This document shows positions 17,033 through 26,888 of a stretch of DNA of 45,563 bases, one piece after another; the stretch's first letter is position 1; each line of letters starts with the position of its first letter. The position numbers and the translations under genes were made by a program. This stretch comes from a virus: IMG/VR virus record IMGVR_UViG_3300045921_000035, positions 1 to 45,563 of that record; one strand, written 5' to 3'. The notes under the pieces are model-generated. The model saw nothing but the letters and a program-made list of their open reading frames with translations. It was not told the DNA's origin and did not search any database.

Positions 17033-20000
17033 GTGGCTGACTTCTCTGCTCTATTCAGGCAAGCAGGTGCAGGACTTTACGAAGGGACACTTGCTAACTC
17101 GTCGTTGCCGGGTGAAACAGGTTATCGTCCTGCAATTGTTGATACTATTCCGGGCACTATCGGGATTATTCGCACTCTGCTTAATCCCAATGCTCCGAAA
17201 GATGACTGGCTGGCAATAGAAGCTCGCCGTGTGCAGGCTGCTGGTGACAATGCCAACACTACTTTTGGCATCAAGAACCCTGCTAACGCTGCCGAGCTTG
17301 CGGTTCGTGCGGGCGGCAGCCTTGCAATTGGCTTTGGTGGAGCAGTTAAAGCTCTTGTAAAAGGCACAGCCAAGGCTAGTGCCAAAGTTGCACCACAAAC
17401 AACTGCTCGAATTGCTAGTGCAGGCCAGCGATTTGCTGCTGCTAATCCAAAAGTTGCTGCTGCTGCACCTAAAGTCGCTACGGCTGCACTAGAAATTGCC
17501 GCGCCTATTCGTGTCGCAGGCAAAGGCCCGAAACAAGCTGCTGCTATTGCTGGTGGCGCTGGCGCGCTTTCAGTTGGTGTTGCTGAGTTGGTTGACTTCA
17601 ACAGTCCTAACACGGAATACCGCTCGCTGCGTGAGACTATTACCGGTGACAAGGATTGGCTTGGCACATCAGAAGACGGTGCACCTGTTATTGATTGGGA
17701 AGCCTACAACAAGAGTGAACGCAATCTGCGAGATAGCCAAGACATGGATAACGTTATCTATGCTGGCTTGACCGCTGCTGGTATTGCATTTGGCACACGT
17801 TCGTTGCTGCGTATGCACAGTGCAAACGTAAACACGGCTATTGAAGAACAGGGCACCAAAATTGTTGGTAAGTTTTTTCAGTCTAGCACACTTCTAAGCA
17901 ACAAACAAAAGCTGACTGCTAGTGTTGCAGACAACACGCTGCCAATCCGTAAGGCACTCAATGATGTAGTGCCTGGTATGGGTGATAGTATCGCTCGACG
18001 CTTGAGCACTGCGAGCAACATTGGAACGTCTTCTAAACTGCGGCACTTTCTCACAACTGGTGAAGTGAGAAAGCCTAATGGCACACTTGGTCGCTACACG
18101 CCTCTTGGACGGACACTGGAAAACATTGGCAAAGAGCTATCGCTTGACGAATACCGCTTGTTGAATGATGGCTTGATATCGAGGACTGTGCTGCAAGACT
18201 TCTACCGCACGACTAATCTCATTGTCAATAGAACTGTTTACGATGCGCCTATAACAGTGCAAGACCACTGGCGCAAGCTGCAAGCTGCACAAGCCAATCC
18301 CAAAATTGCACGGTTCATGACTGAGATTGACCGTGCATACAAAGAGTTGTTGGAGTTCAAGCGTGACAGTGGTTTGATTACTGACAACATGTTCAATGAG
18401 CTTCGCAAGAAGTATCCAAACTATGCTGAGTTGTCGGCAGACGTTGTGCGTGAGATTGAACAACCTGAGTTCTCGCTGTTCTCTGCCAACAAGATGCAAA
18501 ATCTTATTGGCAGAACCGAGATAGAGGGTGCATCGGTTCGTGGGGGAGCGGCAGCGGCTCCTGTCAACACAATTGTTGATACGTGGGCGTCCACTATCCG
18601 TGCTGCTGAATTGAACGATATTCGTTCAACTGTGCTAAACACGTTGGCAAGCCGTGGCTCTAAGTATGTGAAGCGTGTTGGGACTGCGTATGAGCAGACC
18701 AAGAAGCAGAACCGTGTGCATACGATTTATGAAAACGGTAAGCCTGTTGACTTCGTTGTTAAGGACGACTACCTGAACAACGCTCTGCACATGTATCCAC
18801 GCGTTACCCTACCAGTGCTGGATGCTTGGCGCAGCTTTGGTCAGTCGCTCACTACAGGGCCGATTGGCTCTATCCTGAGTGGGACACTGTTTGCATTTAC
18901 CAAAGCTCCAGTATTCGACATGCTTACATCTATTGGCACAAAGCCCAAAAACATCCATCTCGGTGTCATCAATGCTGCTCTAGAAAAGTTGTCTAGCGGT
19001 CGCCTATCTATTGGCCGTCTAGACCCAACTGTGTTTGTTCAGCAGTATATTGGTGCAGTTGGGTATTTGGCAGAAGGTGCTGAAAAAGCGATTGCAGCTT
19101 CTCTTGCAGAGAGGTTGCAAAACGGAACACTGCGCTTCATGCCTCCACAAGCTGCACAAGCACTTGTTACCACACTTGAGAAGAGTTGGCGTTCTGGCGT
19201 TCGCGCACAAATGGACAGGCTTGGTGCTACTAGCAACACCATGTTCGGCAGTGCTGACTTGGCGCGTCCAGCAGAAGGTTTGGAGCGTGTTGCTCCCAAC
19301 TTCGCACGTCTGCAAACAGACTTTGCATCTGCTGAATTGCAGACTAGTAGCGTCGGCTCTATTCGCAAGATGATGGAGGGCTCTAAGAACGCGGTTGTGA
19401 AGGCCAACGCCAACATCTTGTCGCGTATTGTGCACTCACTTGGTGAGGCAATGCACAATGGCAACCGTTACATGATTTTTGCAGCCAACAGATATAGGTT
19501 CGCACACGACCCACTTGAACTTGCGGGCTATGTGCGTGACATGTCAATTGACACCGCTAAGCATGGACTTCGCGGCGGTATGATTGGTGAGACAGTTGGC
19601 ACACTGACTAGTAACACGATGTATGCCAATCTCAGCATTCAGTCATTGTATAAGATTGGCCAGATGATTACACAAAATCCCGGCCAAACTGCACTCAACT
19701 TTGCTGCACCACTTACTGCACTTATTGGTGCATACCTACATGCTAATGCAACTGACCCTGAAGTATATGAACGCAACATGTCGAAGACTGTGGAGCAGAA
19801 AGTCTCAGCGTTGACACTGTGGGGAGGTATCGAGTTTCCCATTGAACACATATTCCGTCCTTTGTTTGCAATGGTCATGCCCATTGTAGATGAAGTGTTT
19901 GGCCTGAATGCTGGCGTTATTGACATGCCATCTGTGCAGTCCATGTCGCATCTGCTGCAAGACTTCCTCACAGACGAAGAACTCAACACTAGGATTAGTG

Positions 20001-20887
20001 ATGGTCTATCGTCTAGCATTGAAGCAATCTCGCCTGTGCCAATCTCATTGGATGATGGCCCTAAGGTCGTAGGCACTGGCAATCCGCTTATCGACATGAT
20101 TTTTGCATCCTCTGGTGTCAATCAGCAGATGCTTCGCATGACTGGCAATGTGTCTCAAGTTGAGAACAGGGCAAACATTGTTGACCCTAATGACCCAGAG
20201 TTTAATGAGCCGTTGCTTGATGCCGCAGCAGTTAACACTATTGCAACTCTGTTCAGTGCTACTGGCCAAACACTTGCAGAAGTGTCGAACGCTTTTGCAG
20301 GTGCAATAGGACAAGGTGCGTCTATTGGTGATGCTGCAAAACTTGCCGGCAGCGTATATGGAGACAAAGCTGCGAGAGGCTCAGCACTTGTAACTCCTAC
20401 AGCTATAGACATTAACGACCACCTGTTCGGCCCTTATGAATTGAAGCAGGGTGTTGTTGATGCCAACTGGAACATCTTGAGTGACAAGGTCAAGGGTGTT
20501 GAGCAGGCACAAAAGCTGTTTCAAGAGTTTAAGCGTGGTGGCCTGTCCACAACAAACAGCCAAGCCGCAGTTGCACTTGAATATGATACCCAAACAGTGC
20601 CGCTGGAAGGCCGCATGATGGTGATTGCGTCTATGGCAGATGCTTTGATGCGTGATAACCGTATGCAGCTTCTTGGCGAGCGCATGAAGTCTCTAACAAA
20701 AAACAGCCGCGTCATACAGCAGGGCTATATGACAACGGCTGGTGAAAAGAACATTCGTCTCAACGAACTAAATCGTGAGCGCAGAGAGCTTGCTGCCTTG
20801 CGCCTCGAAGTAGTGCGTGAGTATGAGAACTTGGTGCGCGACCAACTTCGAGACCCAAACTTTACTTGGGAAAGCGCTACTCGTTAA
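17033..20887 (+). CDS. Giant internal virion (ejection) protein
   Basis: At 1284 residues this is the largest protein in the genome. It uses GTG with AAGGA 8 bases upstream. The N-terminal 190 residues are rich in Ala, Lys and Gly with hydrophobic stretches (LAVRAGGSLAIGFGGAVKALVKG, split by Lys). A long helical middle follows. Around residues 575-640 a hydrophobic region (LTTGPIGSILSGTLFAFTKAPVF in part) resembles the segment found in large polyvalent-protein-associated phage proteins. Further hydrophobic helices occur near 880-960. Its size and end-of-operon position parallel T7 gp16-type ejection proteins, but no transglycosylase motif is visible. The last codons overlap the convergent replication ATPase gene by 11 bases. 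Confidence 0.68.
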   Translation: MADFSALFRQAGAGLYEGTLANSSLPGETGYRPAIVDTIPGTIGIIRTLLNPNAPKDDWLAIEARRVQAAGDNANTTFGIKNPANAAELAVRAGGSLAIGFGGAVKALVKGTAKASAKVAPQTTARIASAGQRFAAANPKVAAAAPKVATAALEIAAPIRVAGKGPKQAAAIAGGAGALSVGVAELVDFNSPNTEYRSLRETITGDKDWLGTSEDGAPVIDWEAYNKSERNLRDSQDMDNVIYAGLTAAGIAFGTRSLLRMHSANVNTAIEEQGTKIVGKFFQSSTLLSNKQKLTASVADNTLPIRKALNDVVPGMGDSIARRLSTASNIGTSSKLRHFLTTGEVRKPNGTLGRYTPLGRTLENIGKELSLDEYRLLNDGLISRTVLQDFYRTTNLIVNRTVYDAPITVQDHWRKLQAAQANPKIARFMTEIDRAYKELLEFKRDSGLITDNMFNELRKKYPNYAELSADVVREIEQPEFSLFSANKMQNLIGRTEIEGASVRGGAAAAPVNTIVDTWASTIRAAELNDIRSTVLNTLASRGSKYVKRVGTAYEQTKKQNRVHTIYENGKPVDFVVKDDYLNNALHMYPRVTLPVLDAWRSFGQSLTTGPIGSILSGTLFAFTKAPVFDMLTSIGTKPKNIHLGVINAALEKLSSGRLSIGRLDPTVFVQQYIGAVGYLAEGAEKAIAASLAERLQNGTLRFMPPQAAQALVTTLEKSWRSGVRAQMDRLGATSNTMFGSADLARPAEGLERVAPNFARLQTDFASAELQTSSVGSIRKMMEGSKNAVVKANANILSRIVHSLGEAMHNGNRYMIFAANRYRFAHDPLELAGYVRDMSIDTAKHGLRGGMIGETVGTLTSNTMYANLSIQSLYKIGQMITQNPGQTALNFAAPLTALIGAYLHANATDPEVYERNMSKTVEQKVSALTLWGGIEFPIEHIFRPLFAMVMPIVDEVFGLNAGVIDMPSVQSMSHLLQDFLTDEELNTRISDGLSSSIEAISPVPISLDDGPKVVGTGNPLIDMIFASSGVNQQMLRMTGNVSQVENRANIVDPNDPEFNEPLLDAAAVNTIATLFSATGQTLAEVSNAFAGAIGQGASIGDAAKLAGSVYGDKAARGSALVTPTAIDINDHLFGPYELKQGVVDANWNILSDKVKGVEQAQKLFQEFKRGGLSTTNSQAAVALEYDTQTVPLEGRMMVIASMADALMRDNRMQLLGERMKSLTKNSRVIQQGYMTTAGEKNIRLNELNRERRELAALRLEVVREYENLVRDQLRDPNFTWESATR

Positions 20888-22130
20888 AGCGGTCAATCAT
20901 CAAGTTGAGGGCCTTACTATCTGCTAGGTATTTAGTAGCCCTCCAAACTGTTGATGGACGGCCAGCCCCAATAGCGGGCACACTGAACCGCTGCACTAAA
21001 TCAAGTTCATGCATGATTTCTAGTGCAGTGGTTACTTGCTTTGCAGAAAGACGATTGCGGACAGCTTTGGCCAACTCGGATTGTTTTGCTCCACCCATTC
21101 CGGCTGATATGAGTGTGTCTCTGAGTTTGTCAAGTCCTGCGATGATTTCTGCGTTTGCACCTGTCCCCTCAAAAATACTCGCACCGTCTTCTCTTGTCTC
21201 CGTGATAATCTTGATTGCTGTTGTGAGGTGATTAGCTTGGATTTCCCAACATCCATCATTGATTGCCAAAACAGCGGCGAGCTTGAGGATGTGAGCATCT
21301 TCACGCGACTGAAATGACGCTCTGAAACTGTCTTTGTAGAGCGGACGTGACCGATACCAATTCGAGAACCGTTTCTTAGCTGTATCGTTGACCAAGACTT
21401 GCCCATATGACGCACCCTTGGATTGTATATCTCGCAAGTCGGACAGGATTTGCTCTTCTAATCCTGCTTCTGGTGGTTCTGGCCACGGTGACATGCGTTT
21501 TGGTTCTTCGCACACCACGAAGATAACTCGGCTAGTAAATCCTCCCTCGATAACATCCGGATTGACCGCACGAAGAAGCCAAGAGGGTGTAGAGGCGGAT
21601 AGAAACGAGACAAATACACTCTTGAGAATTGATGACCCCCTTGCAAGCGTGCCACCTCCCATTCGCAAGTCTGGACAGTCATACACATCGGTGAGTAGCG
21701 TGGGCATTTGAGCAACATACTTCTCTCTCCCTAGAAACTTTACCAACTCGTCAATCGCTATGACAGCGTGGCTATGACCATGCTCGAATGCATCTTGTGT
21801 CAGATTAAACTCCAACATTTCTGGAGTAATCTTGCTCTCTATTAGTCTAGTCGTCTGCGGCTTAACTTGTCGATACAGCTTCATTGCTCTTCTGACTGCG
21901 GTGCTTTTTCTCGTGACACCACTGTCTGCAACAAGAATTGCGAAGTAGTTGAGATATATTGGAGCGCCCGGTCTGTCAACCACCACATTACGGCCAACCA
22001 CAGAAGTAACAAGCCAAACTGCCGTCCAGAAGTCATACGCATGTGGTGTCTCCGAGTTTGCACAGAAGCGCATATACCTCCCGATAGGTGTATCGGGAGG
22101 CACAAGCTTCATGTAGTTGACGCGGCCCAT
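20877..22130 (-). CDS. DUF3987-type replication ATPase (helicase/primase-helicase candidate)
   Basis: This 417-residue P-loop protein has a variant Walker A, DSGVTRKST (residues 69-77), with Arg where Gly is usual. This form is seen in DUF3987-type phage and plasmid proteins. VIAIDE (123-128) is the Walker B, FLSASTPSWL looks like a sensor segment, and GFTSRVIFV is a likely arginine-finger region. The last 100 residues contain a winged-helix-like segment (AKQSELAKAVRNRLSAKQVTTAL in part). It probably acts as a replicative ATPase or helicase. No primase motif was seen. It is the last gene of the replication operon and starts 2 bases after the stop of the upstream coiled-coil gene. Confidence 0.72.
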   Translation of the reverse strand: MGRVNYMKLVPPDTPIGRYMRFCANSETPHAYDFWTAVWLVTSVVGRNVVVDRPGAPIYLNYFAILVADSGVTRKSTAVRRAMKLYRQVKPQTTRLIESKITPEMLEFNLTQDAFEHGHSHAVIAIDELVKFLGREKYVAQMPTLLTDVYDCPDLRMGGGTLARGSSILKSVFVSFLSASTPSWLLRAVNPDVIEGGFTSRVIFVVCEEPKRMSPWPEPPEAGLEEQILSDLRDIQSKGASYGQVLVNDTAKKRFSNWYRSRPLYKDSFRASFQSREDAHILKLAAVLAINDGCWEIQANHLTTAIKIITETREDGASIFEGTGANAEIIAGLDKLRDTLISAGMGGAKQSELAKAVRNRLSAKQVTTALEIMHELDLVQRFSVPAIGAGRPSTVWRATKYLADSKALNLMIDRFNE

Positions 22131-22132
22131 AG

Positions 22133-22411
22133 CTACTCTCTACAGATTTCTTTTATGCGCTGCATCTGGTCATTGACCCTGTAATAGTCATCTTCCAACT
22201 CCTCCACTCGTATTTTGAGAGCGTCGATTTCTCTTTCCAGAGGTTCAGTCGCGTCTCGGATTTCATCCTCTAGTGTGTCTTGATGTATCCTGTCGCTGAG
22301 CATGTCAAACACCACTTTTGCCCAATCGTGCCCCTCCATATACAGCTTCTCCAACTCGTCAACGGCTGAACGCTCGGGCTGTGTTCCACGGATTTCATCT
22401 TGCCAAGCCAT
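22133..22411 (-). CDS. Small acidic coiled-coil protein of the replication operon
   Basis: This 92-residue protein has AAGGAG upstream of its ATG, followed by GATAACATG. Residues 40-90 are a strong heptad-like coiled coil (LEDEIRDATEPLEREIDALKIRVEELEDDY, broken up), and the N-terminal part is acidic and helical. It has no catalytic motif. It is sandwiched between the polymerase and the DUF3987-type ATPase genes with 2-4 base spacing, so a structural or adaptor role in the replication complex is plausible. The family is not recognised. Confidence 0.7.
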   Translation of the reverse strand: MAWQDEIRGTQPERSAVDELEKLYMEGHDWAKVVFDMLSDRIHQDTLEDEIRDATEPLEREIDALKIRVEELEDDYYRVNDQMQRIKEICRE

Positions 22412-22415
22412 GTTA

Positions 22416-24905
22416 TCACTCCTTCACCTTCACTAGATTGCTCCAACGATGCTTACCTGTTTCATCCTCAACTGACTTCTTCAAGTCACAAGGAATAATC
22501 AGGTCACGTGTTACACCGTCATGGCCTTCAATTGGAATAGGCTCTTCTGCATACTTCTTCATGATGCGCCGAACAAGAGGCCCATGCTTGGCCAGATGTA
22601 GTGCAATCAGCGCATCGTGAATGTTGAGGCAGATGCGAGCCTCACCCGTTGGCCATTCAGGGTCATTGTGGCATTGATAGATGATACGCGAAACCTTGTC
22701 ACCAATGGTTGACTGTGGATAGAATGCCACAATAGGCTCTAACGCTTCATCTGTCAAGGTCTGCAACAGTATCCATCGACGGCCAAACGCATTCTTGATG
22801 AACCTATTCTCTCGAACTAGTTTCGTGTCACTTTCCCATCCTTTCTGCAACTCTGGCGTTGTCTTGTGATATACAGCCCACAGATACGCTGCTCGGTTGA
22901 TTTCAATGTTCAGCGTGGTTGCGAGCCTGTCTGCCATCATTCGGTAATTGAGACCGTGACGGCAACGCTTCGATATATATCTGATTGTGTGTTCGCCGTT
23001 CTCGTCAAAGTCCTCTTTAGGAACTTCATCATAAGGAACGTTGAACATTTCAGAAGCCAAAGCTCTATGCGCGTCATATCCAGAGGCATCTGTTCTGGCT
23101 CTTTCAAATTGGTCAATCCACGCATGTATGGCATAGCGCCACCCCACAACCCTAGCTTCGGCCTGTGATAGGTCGAAATAAGAGAACTCGCAACCTTCAT
23201 CGGCAATATACATTTCCTGTGCAGCGCTCGGTTGGTTTTGAAGATTTCCACCGGTTCCCCATCCAGTGCCTGCACTAGATAGGCGACCGGGTGCAGAGGC
23301 AACACCATGTTGCTTATACTCAGTTCGTATTTTGGCGTCATCGTCGATTGTTGCTTCGACGTAGGTGCCAAGAAACTTCGCAACCTTCTGGATTTCATCC
23401 ACAAGTTCGAGAAGCTTTCGTTGTTCCGCAGTTGTTCGAGGATGCTGCTTGATGCGAGTTCTGTTTTCTTCATCAGTCGATACTCCACGGCCAATGAGGT
23501 TAAGCTTCTTGAAATACAGCTCTTGCATCTGCTTAGGTGATGCAGGGTTTGGCTTGTATTTCTCGTCTTCGCCAGTCAACGCCTGTGCAAGCGACCAAAA
23601 CTGCTCTTTCAACTCGGCAAGTTCTGCACGCAGACGCACCTGTAACTCGTGTTTGCGGTCAACATCAACTTTGATGCCTAGCACACTCATTTCGACAAGT
23701 TCAGGCTGCAAGCGCATGACATGAGAAAAGAAGAACTCTTCCATTCCTTGGTCTCGTAGCTCCTTGAGCATGGCGTAGTAACACTTTAGAGTGATGCACA
23801 CGTCTTTGACGTTATACGACCACTCATCAGTGATACTGCCGCCTTCTTTCCAAAGCTTGCCATCATCCTTGTAGTAAGGATGAGTGGTGTATTGCGTTGT
23901 CAAGAAGGCAAGGCCATGAGGAAGCGATGGGTAGAGCGTATGGTGAGCAAGCATTGTGTCGAAGTAGAAACAATGCTTGTGAACCTTAATGCGCTCTTGG
24001 AACCACAGCCAGCTTGCGTCATACATACCGTTTTGCATGACAAGACGCACATCTGGATGCGAGACAAGGTCAGCCAGCTTTTTGAATAGTTCAGTTTCTT
24101 GTTCGACTGTCCACCAGTTGTCATCTTCTCCACGGAACGGGATACACATGCCTTCGTGAGGGTCATTGGCCAAACCAACACAAATCATCTGTCCAGATGA
24201 CGTTTCAATGTCCAAGCTGACTGGCAACTTGTCATCAATCATCTTCTGCATCCAGCCAATTGCTTCATCGAATGTTGGCCACAGGCGTTCTGTGATTTTG
24301 TATTCCTCGAATTGGCCTGTGATGACTTTGTTCAGCCTTCCACAGTCCATTCGGAATGTGATTTCGTGCTGTGGCTGTCGCAACACGTGTGCAGGATTGT
24401 TGATTGCAACAACCGTAACTACACGCTTCTTGTCTCCAACGCCATGCTGCATCTGCACCGACATAACACTGCCACGATAATTCATGATAGAGTTATACCC
24501 GGTGATTGCTTGCAATGCTCTCGTTCCTAGCACTACAACATACTTTAACTCTGGAAGCTGCGCAAGTTCCCAGAGCAGAATGTTGTAATACAACTGAGCC
24601 TCACCATCTGAGACAGTCAGCTTGTTGTATTTGTCGTTGCCTGTTACAAGAAGCTGACGCTTGATTGCATTGGTGACATACACATTGCGGCGTGTTATGC
24701 CGTAAGGACGCACGACATTCCAAAAGAAGTTGCCACTGCCTCCCACAAGTGGCACCTTCATCTGCCGCTCTTTGTCGCCCGGAGCTTCACCCACAACAGC
24801 AATGGTGGCATTCAAATTGCCATCAGCGCCGCAGTCCCATTCAAGGCCATACGCCCTGCACCGCTCCATGACCTCTCTGTTGAGTTGCTGAACACTTGTT
24901 ATCAT
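22416..24905 (-). CDS. Family A DNA polymerase with N-terminal uracil-DNA-glycosylase-like domain
   Basis: This 829-residue replicative polymerase has three parts. Residues 1-200 resemble family 4 uracil-DNA glycosylase (GEAPG at 39-43, PLVGGSG, VYVTNAIKRQ, NPAHVLR), as in the SPO1 polymerase. The two N-terminal Cys are 9 apart and later cluster Cys are missing, so an Fe-S cluster is unlikely and activity is doubtful. Residues 225-380 are a 3'-5' exonuclease with DIET (232-235), N292/D296 and Y364/D368. Residues about 400-829 are the polymerase: motif A DLSQAEAR (578-585), motif B SKRCRHGLNYR (645-655), motif C HDA (763-765), where most relatives have HDE. Tyr654 occupies the position that is Phe762 in E. 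coli Pol I. A GAGGA site lies 10 bases upstream. Confidence 0.92.
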   Translation of the reverse strand: MITSVQQLNREVMERCRAYGLEWDCGADGNLNATIAVVGEAPGDKERQMKVPLVGGSGNFFWNVVRPYGITRRNVYVTNAIKRQLLVTGNDKYNKLTVSDGEAQLYYNILLWELAQLPELKYVVVLGTRALQAITGYNSIMNYRGSVMSVQMQHGVGDKKRVVTVVAINNPAHVLRQPQHEITFRMDCGRLNKVITGQFEEYKITERLWPTFDEAIGWMQKMIDDKLPVSLDIETSSGQMICVGLANDPHEGMCIPFRGEDDNWWTVEQETELFKKLADLVSHPDVRLVMQNGMYDASWLWFQERIKVHKHCFYFDTMLAHHTLYPSLPHGLAFLTTQYTTHPYYKDDGKLWKEGGSITDEWSYNVKDVCITLKCYYAMLKELRDQGMEEFFFSHVMRLQPELVEMSVLGIKVDVDRKHELQVRLRAELAELKEQFWSLAQALTGEDEKYKPNPASPKQMQELYFKKLNLIGRGVSTDEENRTRIKQHPRTTAEQRKLLELVDEIQKVAKFLGTYVEATIDDDAKIRTEYKQHGVASAPGRLSSAGTGWGTGGNLQNQPSAAQEMYIADEGCEFSYFDLSQAEARVVGWRYAIHAWIDQFERARTDASGYDAHRALASEMFNVPYDEVPKEDFDENGEHTIRYISKRCRHGLNYRMMADRLATTLNIEINRAAYLWAVYHKTTPELQKGWESDTKLVRENRFIKNAFGRRWILLQTLTDEALEPIVAFYPQSTIGDKVSRIIYQCHNDPEWPTGEARICLNIHDALIALHLAKHGPLVRRIMKKYAEEPIPIEGHDGVTRDLIIPCDLKKSVEDETGKHRWSNLVKVKE

Positions 24906-24908
24906 TTA

Positions 24909-25559
24909 TCACAAATCCTCACCGATGCCAAAGAACTTGTTCAACGCTCCTTGAACCATAAGACGATACGTCATACGGTCAAAGAAGTTGGGAATGTCGA
25001 TTACTGTAACCTTTGGATATGGAGAGCGTCCTGGCCCACCACTCTTGATTGCATCACCGACATAACCACGGCTGTCACCTGCAAAAGTCAGTTTTTCGCC
25101 ATTCTGTGTTGCTTGGATTTGCACAATCAACACATTCTTGGCACCGACAAGGTTGATAATCGGCACGGCTTCTTGTGGAAAGCCACAATCACTGAACAAG
25201 AATGTGTTCATGCTTGTTGCTCGCTGTATTCGTCTCGCAGCAATCTGCCCGAAGAAGTCTTCACCATGTATTGGCTTGACCATTTCCTCTGACAGTTGGA
25301 TATACGCCTCTCTTGGTGATAGTCCGAAGAACAAGGCATTAGGTTCGTTCTTCTTATTGCCCTCAAAATACTCAGGCCCAACTGTCACGTCAAACAGCGC
25401 ATGGACAGCTTTCTTTAATGGGTCTGCCATCTTCATGTGCATACACTTCAAGTGTTTCTGTCGCGCAAGGTATTCCATAGCCATGCCAACAGCAGTGTCC
25501 TTGCCACAGCCGGGAGGGCCATTGAATAGAATGGCATAACGAGTTGGAGCCTGAGACAT
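24909..25559 (-). CDS. Deoxynucleoside monophosphate kinase
   Basis: This 216-residue protein has a P-loop GPPGCGKDT at residues 14-22. MADPLKKAVHALFD, SPREAYIQLSEEMVKPIHGEDFF (in part) and FLFSDCGFPQEA follow, a pattern typical of phage dNMP kinases such as T4 gene 1. These enzymes phosphorylate dNMPs released from host DNA to dNDPs to feed replication. The ATG is preceded by AAAGGATAACACGTA. The gene is 3 bases upstream of the polymerase gene in the same operon, consistent with nucleotide supply to the replisome. Confidence 0.85.
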   Translation of the reverse strand: MSQAPTRYAILFNGPPGCGKDTAVGMAMEYLARQKHLKCMHMKMADPLKKAVHALFDVTVGPEYFEGNKKNEPNALFFGLSPREAYIQLSEEMVKPIHGEDFFGQIAARRIQRATSMNTFLFSDCGFPQEAVPIINLVGAKNVLIVQIQATQNGEKLTFAGDSRGYVGDAIKSGGPGRSPYPKVTVIDIPNFFDRMTYRLMVQGALNKFFGIGEDL

Positions 25560-25565
25560 TACGTG

Positions 25566-26888
25566 TTATCCTTTCTTTCTCAGTGACGTTGCTAGACTGA
25601 TTTGGTCAGTAATCACGTGCACATGCTCCATGCCGCGAGAACACGCGGTGTAGAGATTGCGTCGTGACTGCATGAACTGAGTGGACTTGTTGATGACATA
25701 CACCACGCGACGATACTGGCTGCCTTGGGACTTGTGTGTCGTAATCACATAACCCAAGTCAAGTTTCTTGCGTGGGTCAATCTCCACAGTGCGGCCATAA
25801 CGGTTCAGCACCTGCATGATTGGCGGCACAACACGTGTTTTGTCACCGAAGTCAACAACGATTTCTCCATCACTGCTAATCTCGGTGATTTTACCGCTCT
25901 CGCCATTCATGATGTCCAAATCATACATGTTGCTGGTGCAGATAACTTTGTCGCCAACATACATCTTGATTGGACTGCCTTTCTCACCATCAGGGCCAAC
26001 AACCCAATTGTCACGCGGCACCATAATGCCAAAGTTCTGTCCCTGTTGGAACATTGCTTGCATAACAAGGTTTAGCTTTGCAGTGCCAACCCACGACTTG
26101 TTCTGCACAGAGATAATCTGACAGTCAGATGACGCAAAGTCATGCCCTTCTTCTAGTGCATCAAGCACTAGTTTCCGCAGAGCATCAACAGGACGGTCAG
26201 TAAATGTCATGTCCCATTGGTCATTGCGTGTTGGCATTCGGCCATTCAGGATGAGATGCAGGTTGTGCAGAATGCCACTGTCCTTGCCTTGCCGATACAC
26301 AGTTCTCAACCGAACAGTTGTAAACTTCTGCATAATCGTCTGGAAAGGTGTTGGCTGTGGCGGTGCATCCCACTTGCGGCCCTCTTCAATAGGGTCAAGC
26401 TGATTATCGTCACCAAACATGCGAATACAGCCACCCGGAGGCAGTGCAGCAATGAGTGAGTTGTGTTGTTCCCACGCAACCATTGCGTATTCATCACACA
26501 GCACAACGTCAACATCTAAAGGATTTTGACGTGTTCTGCGTGGATAGCTAAACTCAACGGGCTTGCCGGTTTTGGGGTCTGGCTCGCCGGGATGCGTGTA
26601 TTCTAACAGACGATGCACAGTCATCGCGTCGATGCCTGTTGCTTCTTTGATGCGCTTGGCTGCTTTGCCAGTAGGCGCACACAAAACCACGCGATAGCCT
26701 GCTTCAGCTATCGCGTGGTATGTCTTGCGAAGGATGCTTGTTTTTCCTGTCCCTGCTGCGCCTGTTACTGCAACAATTCTGTTTTTCAGGTTACAGGATG
26801 CGTTGATTGCCTCAATCTGGACTTCATCTAGAACCAGTTCAGGCTGTGACGGCTCCACTTCTTGGGAGATTGTAGTATTCGCTTCCAT
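25566..26888 (-). CDS. RecD/Dda-like SF1 helicase
   Basis: This 440-residue protein is placed at the ATG at 26888 because GGAGAGG lies 8-9 bases upstream; a longer reading frame exists but lacks a good site. Walker A is GAAGTGKT (43-50). Walker B is VVLCDEYAM, with Tyr in place of the usual Ala. Other SF1B motifs are present: FGDDNQLDP (III), RTVYRQ (IV), GYVITTHKSQGSQY (V) and YTACSRG (VI). The protein likely unwinds DNA 5' to 3' during replication or recombination, like T4 Dda or RecD2. It lies between the dNMP kinase and a small helical gene, which it overlaps by 50 bases. Confidence 0.88.
   Translation of the reverse strand: MEANTTISQEVEPSQPELVLDEVQIEAINASCNLKNRIVAVTGAAGTGKTSILRKTYHAIAEAGYRVVLCAPTGKAAKRIKEATGIDAMTVHRLLEYTHPGEPDPKTGKPVEFSYPRRTRQNPLDVDVVLCDEYAMVAWEQHNSLIAALPPGGCIRMFGDDNQLDPIEEGRKWDAPPQPTPFQTIMQKFTTVRLRTVYRQGKDSGILHNLHLILNGRMPTRNDQWDMTFTDRPVDALRKLVLDALEEGHDFASSDCQIISVQNKSWVGTAKLNLVMQAMFQQGQNFGIMVPRDNWVVGPDGEKGSPIKMYVGDKVICTSNMYDLDIMNGESGKITEISSDGEIVVDFGDKTRVVPPIMQVLNRYGRTVEIDPRKKLDLGYVITTHKSQGSQYRRVVYVINKSTQFMQSRRNLYTACSRGMEHVHVITDQISLATSLRKKG

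Noticed and set aside
13960-20887. Many minus-strand frames under the ejection genes, such as 17122-17667 and 15774-16157
   Set aside because: They are antisense shadows of long, coherent plus-strand genes with better starts and codon use.
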